From: Flavobacterium croceum DSM 17960
Lineage (GTDB): Bacteria > Bacteroidota > Bacteroidia > Flavobacteriales > Flavobacteriaceae
Assembly (NCBI RefSeq): GCF_002917885.1
Contig: NZ_PQNY01000004.1
Span: 160,586 to 224,585 of the forward strand
Direction: 5' to 3'
Length of the DNA stretch: 64,000 bases
Part shown: one piece after another, positions 24,735-34,604 of the stretch
Position numbering within the stretch: position 1 is the stretch's first letter
Layout of the letters: each line of letters starts with the position of its first letter
Notes under the pieces: generated by a model
What the model saw: the letters and a program-made list of their open reading frames with translations, nothing else
What the model was told of the DNA's origin: nothing
Databases searched by the model: none
Made by a program: the position numbers and the translations under genes

Positions 24735-27700
24735 TCTTCCCTATTTACATACACCCAACCTGTCTTGGCTTCTTTATTGTCTGCAAACTCCAAATAATAA
24801 TAATAAGTCCCCGCAGGCAATAATCTGTCTTTAAAATCTTGACCGTGCCATTCGTTTAAATAGCCTTCTTTTTCATACACAGTTACCCCATAACGGCTGT
24901 ATATTTTGATGTATTTTACATTAAATCCTATAAGGTTAAACGTATCATTTTTGCCATCTTCATTTGGCGAAATACCCAAAGGAATTTGACAATGCGTAGC
25001 AACTACATCAACAGTTTTTGTAGTAGTACAACCCTGATTATTCGTTATTGTTAGTGTATAAACGCCTACTTCTTTTTTCGTAATATCTACGGGATTTAAT
25101 GTACTGCTAAAACCGCTAGGGCCTGTCCAACTGTAATTTACATCCGCTGGATTGTATGAGTTATTTACAGGAAATGCTTGCAATAAATAAACATTTTCTT
25201 GACACCCTTGTTCTACAACACATTGCGGCACAGTATATACCGAAACATTTACAGAAACACTTGGAGAAACACACCCTTGCTTGTCTAAATACAATGTATA
25301 AACTCCTTGATTTAAAATACTTACATTATCAATATTAATATTTTGAAGACTGGAAGTAAATCCATTAGGCCCTTGCCAATGATAGGTTACATTAGGCAAA
25401 TAAGAAGTTGTTAAGTTCAAAACATCTCCTTCGCACAAATTTAGATTGCCTAAAATTGTAGGAGTATTAGGTATCGATTTTATAGTAATGGTAATTATAG
25501 AATAATCAAAAGTGCTGCAAACACCTGCTACAGTATATTTGAATTGATAAGTACCAGGCAATACATTGTTTGAATCCCAAACTGAACCCGAAAGCATGCC
25601 ACTAGTTGTAAGTTCTTGCCATGTACCTCCAGCAGTATAGTTACCCACTATAAGCGAAGGCAAATTTATAAATCCTTGATTCCCACAATAACTTACTGTT
25701 GCATCTGCGCCTGCATTTGGCAAAGGATTATCTATATTAATAGTGTAAGACAATGTTGTATTTAAACAAGAGGATACATTAGTAGGATAAATGACCTCAA
25801 CATGATAATCTCCATTATCTGTTGTAGAATTAAAAGAATTAAAGTTTACTACATTGCTCGTACTTAAAATTGTTGTATTATTTGTACCCTTCCACCACTT
25901 GTAAGTTAAAAAAGGATAATTGGGTACAGATAGTGAAGCTGGCTGTCCATTACAAAAACCGTTTGGAGTAATTACCATAGGATCGGTAGTTACAATTTCA
26001 TACAGGCTATTAAGAACATTCCCACATCCATCTATTATTTGAAAGTTGTAAATACCAGCAGTAAGACCAGAAAAAACATTCGAAGTTCCATTATCTACTA
26101 CAAATGGTTGTCCGTTTTGCTGCGTAATTTTATAAGTCAATGTAGGCATTCCTGTAGCATTTACATAAACTTCTAAATTCGAACCACATGAAACAGAAGT
26201 AATACTATTGATTTTTGGTTGATTATCAAAAATGAATTCTTTTATAACCTTATAACAAAATGGAGCTGTATTATTTAACCCATAAGTTGCTTGAGATTTT
26301 ACTATTCTAAAAGATCCTGAAAATTGTAAATTAAGGTTTAAAAAATTATTGGTTATGGCTAACGAATTTGTATTAGTGGGCGTACTACCTGCTATATAGA
26401 CGACTCCTGTTGTTGGATGACCCCATGTGTTTGAATTAGGATAATATTTTTGTAACCAAAATGTATTTAAAGAGCTTGTATTGGTACTCGTATGTTGCAA
26501 ATTTAAATCAAATGAACCGCAATGAGGAATAACATTTATTACCGTATTTTCTTGATAACCTGCTATATTTACGGTAGTTGTAGACAAGGTATTGCACGCA
26601 TTATAACTTGTAAACACATAAGTACCTATAGGCAAATTGTTTAAAGTAAATACACTATTTGAACCATTGCTAATTAATGCACTCGAAAAATCGAAAGGAA
26701 CCACACCTGTATAGGCACTAGGAGCTGATATTAATTGAAGCGAAACCATAGCTCCCGAAATCTTTAAGGTATCAAAACCTATGTCGCAACTACCCAATAT
26801 AGAAACAGTAGGAGATACAGTCATGGCTGTAATAGTAACAACCAAAGTTGAACTAATGCCACAAGTATTTACCAACGAAAATTGATAGGTTCCGATAGGT
26901 AAGTTTTGAATCGATAACAAATTACCCGAATTAATTACTGAAGTATAATTAAGTGGCAAACTACCTCCCGTAAAAGTAGCTGGTGCATTCACGAGTACCG
27001 CCTCACTGACATTGTAAATAATCACAGAACCTGTGGCACAAGTTCTATTGTACAATATATGATAAGGCTGATTATTATCTTGCGCTTCTATAGTAATACT
27101 TACCGATTCTTGATTGCCACAAACATCTGTAACTTGAAAAACATAAACCCCTGCCGATAAAGGTGCCGAAGTAAACGAATTGGAACTTATTTGTGGTGTT
27201 AAATTTTGCGGTAAGGGATTAGGATAAGTAGAAGGGGCAGATGTTAATTGTAATGCAGAAATACTGTTAAAGATTATTTTTTTATGTGTACAATCAACGG
27301 GGCTTAACGAATGGGTTGCGCTAAAATTCAATACAAATGTTCCGCTAATACTGTATGATGCTCCGCAACCGTCTACAACAGTGTATTGATAGCTATAGGT
27401 TTGGGCTAGTGTATACGGAATTGAAAACCCGTAAAAAGTATCATTTGTCAAAGTTTGCGAAAAAGTGGTTGTTACACCTGCATTGGTTGTTACTGTAGCG
27501 GTAATTTGTAAAGGGTATTTAATAACCCCAATAGTAGGGTTTACAAATGAGATATTTACACCTAATAAAGCCTGATTACAGCCACTCAATTGCGGACTAC
27601 TTGCAGATAATTGTAATGTAGGGTCTAGATTTACCAAAGTAAATGTCTTTACAACTCCTTCTCCGCAAGAATTATACACTCGTATTTGGTACATACCCAC

Positions 27701-28189
27701 AGGCAAATTGGAAAATATGTTCGACGATTGTAAAGGGCGAATTACTGGCCCTGCAAAAATTTCGTAAGAAACTGCCGTACCACTCGTTGTTGTTATTATT
27801 ATTTTCCCATCATTTCCGCAAATAACTCTTTCAGAACTAACTTGATAATCTAAAATTTGTATTTGATTTTGTATTACTACATCTTGTTGCTTTGAAGCTG
27901 CATTACCACCCAAAGATTGGGTAGCAATTACTCTATAGTTTCCAGCTGTTAAACCTCCATAATTATTCGCAGAAGTTATAGCTATAGGAGTGGTTGTGTT
28001 GGGCAACAAATAAATAGCATAAACAATTGTAGACCCTGCTTGTAAATTTGTTGTAACAAAGCTTAAACTTCCGTTGGCAGTACAAGTTTCATGAGTTGGA
28101 GTTACATTAAAAGTGAAATTGTTAAGCTGCGCAAACAAAAATTGACTAATAAATAGGGCGAATACTAAATAAATTTTAAAGGCTCTCAT
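24731..28189 (-). CDS. Large secreted protein with T9SS type B (gliding-associated) C-terminal domain
   Basis: About 1152 residues from the ATG ending at 28189, which gives a signal peptide ending FLFAQ. The body is a series of Ig/PKD-like beta domains with recurring phrases of the type LPxGTYxFxxxNxCG. At the C-terminus, ISPNEDGKNDTFNLIGF ... GYLNEWHGQDFKDRLLPAGTYYY is the gliding motility-associated (CHU_C, type B) sorting domain that targets proteins to the T9SS. Type B substrates often stay surface-bound through partner proteins. Probably an adhesin; no enzymatic motif seen. Convergent with mlaF. Confidence 0.92.
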   Translation of the reverse strand: MRAFKIYLVFALFISQFLFAQLNNFTFNVTPTHETCTANGSLSFVTTNLQAGSTIVYAIYLLPNTTTPIAITSANNYGGLTAGNYRVIATQSLGGNAASKQQDVVIQNQIQILDYQVSSERVICGNDGKIIITTTSGTAVSYEIFAGPVIRPLQSSNIFSNLPVGMYQIRVYNSCGEGVVKTFTLVNLDPTLQLSASSPQLSGCNQALLGVNISFVNPTIGVIKYPLQITATVTTNAGVTTTFSQTLTNDTFYGFSIPYTLAQTYSYQYTVVDGCGASYSISGTFVLNFSATHSLSPVDCTHKKIIFNSISALQLTSAPSTYPNPLPQNLTPQISSNSFTSAPLSAGVYVFQVTDVCGNQESVSITIEAQDNNQPYHILYNRTCATGSVIIYNVSEAVLVNAPATFTGGSLPLNYTSVINSGNLLSIQNLPIGTYQFSLVNTCGISSTLVVTITAMTVSPTVSILGSCDIGFDTLKISGAMVSLQLISAPSAYTGVVPFDFSSALISNGSNSVFTLNNLPIGTYVFTSYNACNTLSTTTVNIAGYQENTVINVIPHCGSFDLNLQHTSTNTSSLNTFWLQKYYPNSNTWGHPTTGVVYIAGSTPTNTNSLAITNNFLNLNLQFSGSFRIVKSQATYGLNNTAPFCYKVIKEFIFDNQPKINSITSVSCGSNLEVYVNATGMPTLTYKITQQNGQPFVVDNGTSNVFSGLTAGIYNFQIIDGCGNVLNSLYEIVTTDPMVITPNGFCNGQPASLSVPNYPFLTYKWWKGTNNTTILSTSNVVNFNSFNSTTDNGDYHVEVIYPTNVSSCLNTTLSYTINIDNPLPNAGADATVSYCGNQGFINLPSLIVGNYTAGGTWQELTTSGMLSGSVWDSNNVLPGTYQFKYTVAGVCSTFDYSIITITIKSIPNTPTILGNLNLCEGDVLNLTTSYLPNVTYHWQGPNGFTSSLQNINIDNVSILNQGVYTLYLDKQGCVSPSVSVNVSVYTVPQCVVEQGCQENVYLLQAFPVNNSYNPADVNYSWTGPSGFSSTLNPVDITKKEVGVYTLTITNNQGCTTTKTVDVVATHCQIPLGISPNEDGKNDTFNLIGFNVKYIKIYSRYGVTVYEKEGYLNEWHGQDFKDRLLPAGTYYYYLEFADNKEAKTGWVYVNRED

Positions 28190-28325
28190 ATAACAAAAAT
28201 TAAACTGCAACTAAAATAGTAATTTTTATAGTATTTAACTTCACAAAATGAGTAAAGATATGTTTTGAATGAGAATTTGAGTAATAGTATTTACAATTAA
28301 TGTGCAATACTATAAAAAAACAAAA

Positions 28326-28353
28326 ACCATTCACTACAAATGTAATGAATGGT
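28326..28353 (-). terminator. Terminator of sucC
   Basis: ACCATTCACTAC (28326-28337) and GTAATGAATGGT (28342-28353) form a 12-bp stem with one mismatch. On the minus strand a T-rich tract follows. Confidence 0.8.
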
Positions 28354-28379
28354 CTGTAATAAAAAAGTTTTATATCAGT

Positions 28380-29573
28380 TTACGACAAAGCCGCTTTAAC
28401 TTGGTCTGCCGCTTCTTGAAACTGAACGGCAGAAAGTATTGGCATTCCAGAATTGTCTATCAATTCTTTTGCTATTTCTGCATTAGTACCTTGCAATCTT
28501 ACAATAATAGGCACTTTTATATCGTCGCCCATATTTTTATAAGCATCTACAACACCTTGTGCCACACGGTCGCAACGTACAATACCTCCAAAAATATTAA
28601 TCAAAATAGCTTTTACATTTGGATCTTTCAAAATAATTCTAAATGCTGTTTCTACTCTCTTAGCGTCTGCAGTACCTCCTACATCTAGAAAGTTAGCTGG
28701 CTCATATCCTGCATATTTAATTAAATCCATAGTAGCCATAGCCAATCCTGCACCATTTACCATACACCCCACTGTTCCGTCCAAATCAACATAATTCAAA
28801 CCTGCTTCTTTTGCTTCTACTTCAATTTGATTTTCTTCTCTCACATCTCTCATTTCAGCATATTTTGGCTGACGGAATAACGCATTATCATCAATATTAA
28901 CTTTAGCATCTACGGCTAATATTTTATTATCTGATGTTTTTAAAACTGGATTAATTTCAAACATAGATGAATCTGAACCGATGTAAGCAGCATACAAAGC
29001 TTCTACAAATTTAACCATCTCTTTAAAAGCAGTTCCAGATAGACCTAAGTTAAACGCAATTTTTCTCGCTTGAAAACCTTGTAACCCAATATTTGGATCT
29101 ATTTCTTCTGTAAATATCAAATGTGGTGTTTTTTCGGCTACTTCTTCAATATCCATACCTCCTTCTGTAGAATACATAATCATGTTTCTTCCTTTGGCAC
29201 GGTTAAGTAATACCGACATGTAGAACTCTGATGTTTCACTTTCTCCAGGATAATATACATCTTCAGCTATAAGCACTTTGTGTACTTGTTTTCCTTCTGG
29301 CGGAGTTTGAGGTGTTTTTAACATCATACCTATAATATTTTCAGATATTTCTGTTACTTGCTCTAAATTTTTGGCAAGTTTTACTCCTCCTCCTTTTCCT
29401 CTACCTCCGGCATGTATTTGTGCTTTTACTACATACCATTGCGTACCTGTTTCTTGAGTAAGTTGTTTGGCAGCAGCTACTGCTTCAACAGGATTGTTAG
29501 CCACAATACCACGTTGTACGCGTACACCATAGCTTGCCAAAATTTCTTTTCCTTGATATTCGTGTATATTCAT
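28380..29573 (-). CDS. sucC: Succinate-CoA ligase (ADP-forming) beta subunit
   Basis: A 397-residue protein starting MNIHEYQGKEIL at the ATG ending at 29573, the conserved start of the family; an upstream extension to 29636 is not credible. The ATP-grasp domain (VKAQIHAGGRGKGGGVKLAK), FEINPVLKTSD, the nucleotide loop VGCMVNGAGLAMATMD and the CoA-ligase domain with LDVGGTADAKRV and INIFGGIVRCD are all present. It forms succinyl-CoA or succinate with substrate-level phosphorylation in the TCA cycle. The alpha subunit gene (sucD) is not adjacent, which is common in flavobacteria. Confidence 0.98.
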   Translation of the reverse strand: MNIHEYQGKEILASYGVRVQRGIVANNPVEAVAAAKQLTQETGTQWYVVKAQIHAGGRGKGGGVKLAKNLEQVTEISENIIGMMLKTPQTPPEGKQVHKVLIAEDVYYPGESETSEFYMSVLLNRAKGRNMIMYSTEGGMDIEEVAEKTPHLIFTEEIDPNIGLQGFQARKIAFNLGLSGTAFKEMVKFVEALYAAYIGSDSSMFEINPVLKTSDNKILAVDAKVNIDDNALFRQPKYAEMRDVREENQIEVEAKEAGLNYVDLDGTVGCMVNGAGLAMATMDLIKYAGYEPANFLDVGGTADAKRVETAFRIILKDPNVKAILINIFGGIVRCDRVAQGVVDAYKNMGDDIKVPIIVRLQGTNAEIAKELIDNSGMPILSAVQFQEAADQVKAALS

Positions 29574-29601
29574 AATATAGAATTTGTCTATTAATGTGCC
29601 A

Positions 29602-29637
29602 CAAATGTAATTAATTCGTATTAAATGATAAAGCAAA
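29602..29637 (-). promoter_or_regulatory. Putative sucC promoter
   Basis: On the minus strand TACATTTG (29602-29609) fits TAnnTTTG and a TTTG lies at 29634-29637, 24 bases away. The leader would be about 25 bases. Confidence 0.5.
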
Positions 29638-29850
29638 TGTATATCAATTTAGTACATTTATTTAGGCCTTTTGCTTTCATCTATAAAATTGGATTTATAA
29701 TAGTATTTAAAAGATACAAGAAATAGGCTTTCTGTATTTTAATAACAAGGCTAAGCATTTGTCAAATTGTTAAAAATATAGTATTTTTCTTATAGATGCT
29801 GTTTTTTTATAGACTTATTTTTAAGCAATTCGCAGAAACACTTATTCGCT

Positions 29851-29881
29851 TTTGATATAAAGTGTATCACAATTATCTTTG
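29851..29881 (+). promoter_or_regulatory. Bacteroidota-type promoter for lysA
   Basis: TTTG (29851-29854) and TATCTTTG (29874-29881), 19 bases apart, match the consensus well. The start codon is at 29911. Confidence 0.75.
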
Positions 29882-29910
29882 CGCCTTACATTTTATAAAA
29901 AATTAAGAAA

Positions 29911-31116
29911 ATGCAACCAAAAGATTTACTTGTACTTACCGAAGAGTTTGGTAGTCCGTTGTATGTATATGATGCTACAACCATAGAACAGCAGTACAAC
30001 CGTTTGACAAAAGCTTTTTCTAAGGTAGAAAAATTACGTGTTAATTATGCCATGAAAGCTTTATCAAACATATCTATTTTGAAGTTGCTCAAAAAAATGG
30101 GTTCTGGGCTAGACACTGTATCTATTCAAGAAGTTCAACTTGGGTTGCATACTGGTTTTGAACCATCAGATATTATATTTACTCCCAATGGAGTTTCATT
30201 TGAAGAAATTGAAGAAGTAGCTCAATTGGGCGTACAAATTAATATTGACAATTTATCGGTACTTGAACACTTTGGCACCAAACATCCAAAAGTTCCTGTT
30301 TGTATACGCATTAATCCTCATGTTATGGCAGGAGGAAATGAAAATATTTCTGTAGGACATATCGATAGTAAATTTGGAATTTCTATTTATCAAATTCCTC
30401 ATGTATTGCGTATAGTAAACAATACGAACATGACTATCAACGGAATACACATGCATACAGGATCTGATATTTTGGATATTGAAGTTTTTCTATATGCAGC
30501 AGAAATTTTGTTTGATACCGCCAAACAATTTAACAATTTAGAATTTTTAGATTTTGGTTCTGGATTTAAAGTGCCTTATAAAAAAGGAGATATCGAAACA
30601 AATATTGAAGAACTAGGTAAAAAATTAACAAAACGCTTTTTAGCTTTTGAAAAAGAATATGGAAAACCCTTAACTCTCGCTTTTGAACCTGGTAAGTTTT
30701 TGGTGAGTGAAGCGGGTTATTTTCTAGCCAAAGTAAATGTTGTAAAACAAACGACATCGACTGTGTTTGCTGGAATAGATTCTGGATTTAACCATTTAAT
30801 AAGACCTATGTTTTATGGTTCGCATCATCAAATAGAAAACATATCAAACCCAAAAGGTAAAGAACGCTTTTATACTGTGGTAGGATATATTTGCGAAACC
30901 GATACTTTTGCTAATAACCGTAGAATAGCCGAAATAAAAGAAGGCGATATTTTATGCTTTAAAAATGCAGGAGCTTATTGTTTTTCTATGTCATCTCACT
31001 ACAACTCTAGGTTTAAACCCGCAGAAGTACTCTGGAAAGAAGGTAAAGGATATTTAATACGAGAGCGTGAAAATTTTGACGATTTATTAAAAAATCAAAT
31101 TATGGTTGAAGTGTAA
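29911..31116 (+). CDS. lysA: Diaminopimelate decarboxylase
   Basis: A 401-residue fold III PLP enzyme: NYAMKALSN contains the Schiff-base K49, HMHTGSDI and the glycine loop LDFGSGFKVPY bind phosphate, FEPGKFLVSEAG precedes the active-site C-terminal half, and ICETDTFA ... NAGAYCFSMSSHYNSR closes the site. It decarboxylates meso-diaminopimelate to lysine, the last step of lysine synthesis. The CETD and GAY(C/F)xxM motifs favour DapDC over arginine/ornithine decarboxylases. Single gene with its own promoter and a perfect palindromic terminator. Confidence 0.96.
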   Translation: MQPKDLLVLTEEFGSPLYVYDATTIEQQYNRLTKAFSKVEKLRVNYAMKALSNISILKLLKKMGSGLDTVSIQEVQLGLHTGFEPSDIIFTPNGVSFEEIEEVAQLGVQINIDNLSVLEHFGTKHPKVPVCIRINPHVMAGGNENISVGHIDSKFGISIYQIPHVLRIVNNTNMTINGIHMHTGSDILDIEVFLYAAEILFDTAKQFNNLEFLDFGSGFKVPYKKGDIETNIEELGKKLTKRFLAFEKEYGKPLTLAFEPGKFLVSEAGYFLAKVNVVKQTTSTVFAGIDSGFNHLIRPMFYGSHHQIENISNPKGKERFYTVVGYICETDTFANNRRIAEIKEGDILCFKNAGAYCFSMSSHYNSRFKPAEVLWKEGKGYLIRERENFDDLLKNQIMVEV

Positions 31117-31120
31117 AAAA

Positions 31121-31144
31121 GAGGTTCTGAAATTTCAGAACCTC
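31121..31144. terminator. Bidirectional hairpin terminator after lysA
   Basis: A perfect 24-base palindrome built on GAGGTTCTGAAA, flanked by A and T tracts, between convergent lysA and a T9SS gene. Confidence 0.9.
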
Positions 31145-31152
31145 TTTTTAAA

Positions 31153-31914
31153 TTATTGCTTCACAATTTTGGAAACATAATTTTTATGGTTGGCCGTATA
31201 GTTTACAAGGTATATGCCTGACTGTAAATTGGAAACATCAACAGTATTGCTAATTATATTTGGCTGAGCGATTATTTTACCTGAAACGTCTAGTATCGAT
31301 ACTTTTTCAATAGGTTCTTGAACATCTATTGTTAAAAAATCTTTTACTGGGTTTGGAAACACTTTATTGTTTTGTACTACAAAAGACTCATTGCTAAGCG
31401 TTCCTGACAGATTAAAATTATCAATACCTAGACCCCAGCCCCAGCCTCCTTCGTCATTGTAAGTAAAACGAACTTTAAAAGAAGCATTTTTGTAAGCCAA
31501 AACATCAAACGAAACATTGGTTAAATTAACATCAATGTCTTTATAAAGAAGCTGAATCCAAGTTGTTCCGTTCCAAACTTCGACTTTCATATTGCCAAAA
31601 TTTTGATATACCTGCATAATATAGTCAAAAGATAACGATAAAGAGGTGTAGTTGGAAACATCTATTGTTGGAGATATTAATTCTGCGATATTATTTGTAG
31701 CATTAATATCTACAAAAATGGCTGCATTGGTTGCAAAATCTGAAATAGTACCATTTGGCATATTGCCAGATCCAAATGTCCAATTTTTTGTTCCCGAAAC
31801 TGCAGTAGCTGTCCAGCCTGTAGGTAAGGAAGTTCCTTCAAAATTTTGAGTTTGCACTTGAGCTTGTGAAAACACACAAGAAAAAAGTAGGAAAAAGAAG
31901 TAATTTTTTTTCAT
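31153..31914 (-). CDS. Secreted jelly-roll protein with T9SS type A sorting domain
   Basis: A 253-residue protein: signal peptide ending VFSQAQ, then a MAM/choice-of-anchor-J-like beta sandwich at about residues 22-172 (QNFEGTSLPTGWTA, SLSFDYIMQVYQN, GWGWGLGIDNF). A type A T9SS sorting domain occupies the last ~75 residues (KVFPNPVKDFLTID ... NYVSKIVKQ). It is likely a secreted or surface-attached carbohydrate- or protein-binding module. No catalytic residues are evident. It follows the phosphatase gene by 52 bases and may be read with it. Confidence 0.88.
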   Translation of the reverse strand: MKKNYFFFLLFSCVFSQAQVQTQNFEGTSLPTGWTATAVSGTKNWTFGSGNMPNGTISDFATNAAIFVDINATNNIAELISPTIDVSNYTSLSLSFDYIMQVYQNFGNMKVEVWNGTTWIQLLYKDIDVNLTNVSFDVLAYKNASFKVRFTYNDEGGWGWGLGIDNFNLSGTLSNESFVVQNNKVFPNPVKDFLTIDVQEPIEKVSILDVSGKIIAQPNIISNTVDVSNLQSGIYLVNYTANHKNYVSKIVKQ

Positions 31915-31965
31915 ATAAGTATTTTATCGGTGTAATTTGATTTTTATCGATTTCAAAAATAAAGA

Positions 31966-33576
31966 TTATTTTTTAAACAATTCATCTAACACTTCACATT
32001 TTGTACCGTTTGGAAAGGTAATATTTATTTTTTGTGCTAAAGTTGGTGCTATTTGTGTAATATATTTCTTAGTATGACTTTCGCCTTTGGGTATATTCCA
32101 GCCATAAAAGAGTAAAGGAGCGTGGGTATCATAAGCATAAGGCGAGCCATGCGAAGTTCCTGTTGCCATGTATTGCATATATCCTGGTTTATCCAACAAA
32201 ACTAATTCTCCGTTTTGTGTAACATCATACCCATTGGCTATCATGTTCAAATAAAAATCGTTATTACAGGCATGTAATATTTCATCTTCATTGTAAACTC
32301 TTTGCACATGCTCTCTCGTCATTAAATAGTTTTTAAAGGCTTGTTCTACATCTTGATACACTAATCCTTTTTCTTTTATTTTCTTTTTATTTAAAAACAC
32401 ATTAAAACTAGAGTAGTTGTTTACAAAATCTTCTCCAAAGGTATCGGTAGAAAATTTCTTAAGCGACTTTGAAACTTCTTTATAATCTATATTAGTTACA
32501 TTGTATTTTTTGTTTTTTAAAAACATACTGTTTTCTGCACAAGCGTGGTCGGCGGTAAGAAATAGCAAATAATTATTTTTACCTACTTTTTCATCTAGAT
32601 ATTTAAGCAAATCGGCTAAAGTATCATCGAGTCGTAAATAGGTATCTTGCAATTCCATAGAACGAGCTCCTAGAACATGCCCTACATAGTCTGTAGACGA
32701 GAAACTTATAGCTAAGAAATCGGTTACCTCATCTTTACCTAAATTTTCTTTTTCTATGGCTTCTTTGGCAAAATCTGCCAAAAGAGAGTTACCAAAAGGA
32801 GTGTTTCTTAATACTCCTGCATCATTTTTTTGATACATACTTTTTAAATCATAAGGAAAAACAGGTTTGTCTACACCATAAAGTTTCCCTTCATAAGGGC
32901 TATCATCTGGGTCGCTCTCATTGTATGTTTCTACAGGTTTGTATAAATTCCATCCTTGATTAATATAGTCTATATATTTTTTTTTAGCATTAAAACTAGT
33001 TACCCATTCTGGCAATTTATCTCCATAAAAACTACTAGAAATAAAATTACCTGTTTTACTGTACCAAAATGCCCAATTAGCAAAATGCCCTGCTGGCAAA
33101 ATAGCACCTCTATCTTTAATGCTAATTCCTATTACTTTTCCTTGAAAATTTGTAGCCATACGAAGCTCATCTGTAATGGTTGTTGCAAGAAGGTTTTTTG
33201 GAGACATCGCTCCCTCTTGCTTTGTACCGTCGCCAAGAGTAGTTACAGTTTCATCATCTGTACAATAACGCTCTTTTTCATTGGTTTTACTATACCATTC
33301 ATTGGACACTATGCCATGTACAGAGGGTGTTGTACCTGTATAGATACTAGCGTGACCTGGAGCAGTATACGTAGGCATATAATTGTAATGAGCATTATGA
33401 AAAGTAAAACCATTGCTCATAATTCGTTTGAAACCATCGTTTGAAAAGTCGTTTTGAAAACGGTATAAATATTCCATACGCATTTGGTCTACTACGATAC
33501 CTACTACTAATTTTGGTCTTTTTTGAGAAAAAATAATTTGAGTAATCAATAAAGAAACAAGAAGTGTTTTTTTCAT
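31966..33576 (-). CDS. pafA: PafA-type alkaline phosphatase
   Basis: A 536-residue exported phosphatase of the alkaline phosphatase superfamily. Residues recalled for Elizabethkingia PafA (T79, N100, K162, R164, metal ligand D38) are found here at a constant offset of eight: T71 in YTAPGHASIYTG, N92 in SNEWY, K154 and R156 in SIKDRGAILPAGH, and D30. STDYVGH and TADHA supply further metal ligands. PafA is a phosphate-irrepressible periplasmic phosphomonoesterase that releases phosphate from organic esters. The short signal peptide ends near QIIFSQ. Assignment to PafA rather than a diesterase (NPP) rests on the K and R pair. Confidence 0.93.
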   Translation of the reverse strand: MKKTLLVSLLITQIIFSQKRPKLVVGIVVDQMRMEYLYRFQNDFSNDGFKRIMSNGFTFHNAHYNYMPTYTAPGHASIYTGTTPSVHGIVSNEWYSKTNEKERYCTDDETVTTLGDGTKQEGAMSPKNLLATTITDELRMATNFQGKVIGISIKDRGAILPAGHFANWAFWYSKTGNFISSSFYGDKLPEWVTSFNAKKKYIDYINQGWNLYKPVETYNESDPDDSPYEGKLYGVDKPVFPYDLKSMYQKNDAGVLRNTPFGNSLLADFAKEAIEKENLGKDEVTDFLAISFSSTDYVGHVLGARSMELQDTYLRLDDTLADLLKYLDEKVGKNNYLLFLTADHACAENSMFLKNKKYNVTNIDYKEVSKSLKKFSTDTFGEDFVNNYSSFNVFLNKKKIKEKGLVYQDVEQAFKNYLMTREHVQRVYNEDEILHACNNDFYLNMIANGYDVTQNGELVLLDKPGYMQYMATGTSHGSPYAYDTHAPLLFYGWNIPKGESHTKKYITQIAPTLAQKINITFPNGTKCEVLDELFKK

Positions 33577-33659
33577 TTTATAGATAATATTTATGTTTTT
33601 AGGCTATTTCGCAGCGCTTATAGCAATTGGGGTTTGGTTTAAACTTATTAGTAATGGAA

Positions 33660-34604
33660 TTAAAATGTGATTTTTTGCAGTTGTTGTTGAGCATCATAAA
33701 ATTCTGTCATTACATTTTCTACAATAGTATGAACTGGTTCTATGTTATGAATTAAACCTGCTATCTGTCCTATTTCGAGTTCACCTTCTATTAAATCTCC
33801 CTCAAACATTCCTTTTTTAGCTCTTGCTCTTCCTAAAAGGGCTTTTAAATCTTCGGTAGTAGGACACTTTGAGTAGAGTTCTTGCAAATCGTTGTAAAAT
33901 TTATTTTTTATAAGTCGAACAGGCGCCAACTCTTTTAAGGTTAATTGTGTATCGCCTTCTTTGGTGTCTATAACCGTTTGTTTAAAAGCCTCGTGAGCCG
34001 AACTTTCTACAGATGCTACAAAACGGCTTCCCATTTGCACACCATCTGCACCTAAACACATCGCTGCAAGCATACCACGACCTGTAGCAATACCTCCTGC
34101 CGCAATAAGCGGAATTGAAATTTGCTCTTTTACCATAGGTATTAAAGTAAGTGTTGTGGTTTCTTCACGTCCGTTGTGCCCTCCTGCTTCAAAACCTTCT
34201 GCTACTACAGCATCTACACCCGCATCTTGAGCCTTTAGAGCAAACTTTGCACTACTCACTACATGTACAACCGTAATGCCATGTTGTTTTAAATGATTTG
34301 TCCACGTTTTTGGATTTCCTGCCGATGTAAATACAATTTTTACACCTTCTTGAATAATGATATCGATAATTTCTTCGATATTTGGGTACAACATAGGTAC
34401 ATTTACTCCAAAAGGTTTGGTGGTAGCTGCTTTGCACTTTTGAATGTGTTCTCGTAATACATCAGGATACATAGAGCCTGCTCCAATAAGACCTAATCCG
34501 CCAGCATTGCTTACAGCACTAGCGAGTTTGTAACCACTGTTCCAAATCATTCCTCCTTGAATAATTGGATATTTTATGTTGAATAATTGAGTTATTGTAT
34601 TCAT
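33660..34604 (-). CDS. Nitronate monooxygenase / FabK-like flavoprotein
   Basis: A 314-residue TIM-barrel FMN protein: KYPIIQGGMIW, SNAGGLGLIG, VNVPMLYP, AEGFEAGGHNG, PLIAAGGIATGRGM and LGADGVQMGSRF are the standard motifs of the nitronate monooxygenase (2-nitropropane dioxygenase) family, which includes the enoyl-ACP reductase FabK. It may oxidise nitronates or reduce enoyl-acyl-ACP; the sequence alone does not separate these. It overlaps the stop of the upstream subtilase by one base, so the two are co-transcribed although functionally unrelated. Confidence 0.9.
   Translation of the reverse strand: MNTITQLFNIKYPIIQGGMIWNSGYKLASAVSNAGGLGLIGAGSMYPDVLREHIQKCKAATTKPFGVNVPMLYPNIEEIIDIIIQEGVKIVFTSAGNPKTWTNHLKQHGITVVHVVSSAKFALKAQDAGVDAVVAEGFEAGGHNGREETTTLTLIPMVKEQISIPLIAAGGIATGRGMLAAMCLGADGVQMGSRFVASVESSAHEAFKQTVIDTKEGDTQLTLKELAPVRLIKNKFYNDLQELYSKCPTTEDLKALLGRARAKKGMFEGDLIEGELEIGQIAGLIHNIEPVHTIVENVMTEFYDAQQQLQKITF

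Larger units (their letters stand above)
29574..29910. other. Divergent intergenic region between sucC and lysA
   Basis: No gene. It holds the sucC promoter on the minus strand and the lysA promoter on the plus strand; the AT-rich sequence between shows no other structure that I can support. Confidence 0.6.

Noticed and set aside
29574..29636. N-terminal extension of sucC from the upstream in-frame ATG
   Set aside because: The family begins at MNIHEYQGKE, and the extension contains the promoter box.
29574..29910. Lysine riboswitch ahead of lysA
   Set aside because: The promoter lies within 30 bases of the start codon, so the transcript leader is too short, and no L-box features were seen.
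33598..33640. Possible fourth copy of the hairpin repeat family upstream of the PafA gene
   Set aside because: A piece reading GCTGCGAAATAGCCT on the minus strand resembles the end of the 23072 element, but I could not find the matching start or a convincing stem.
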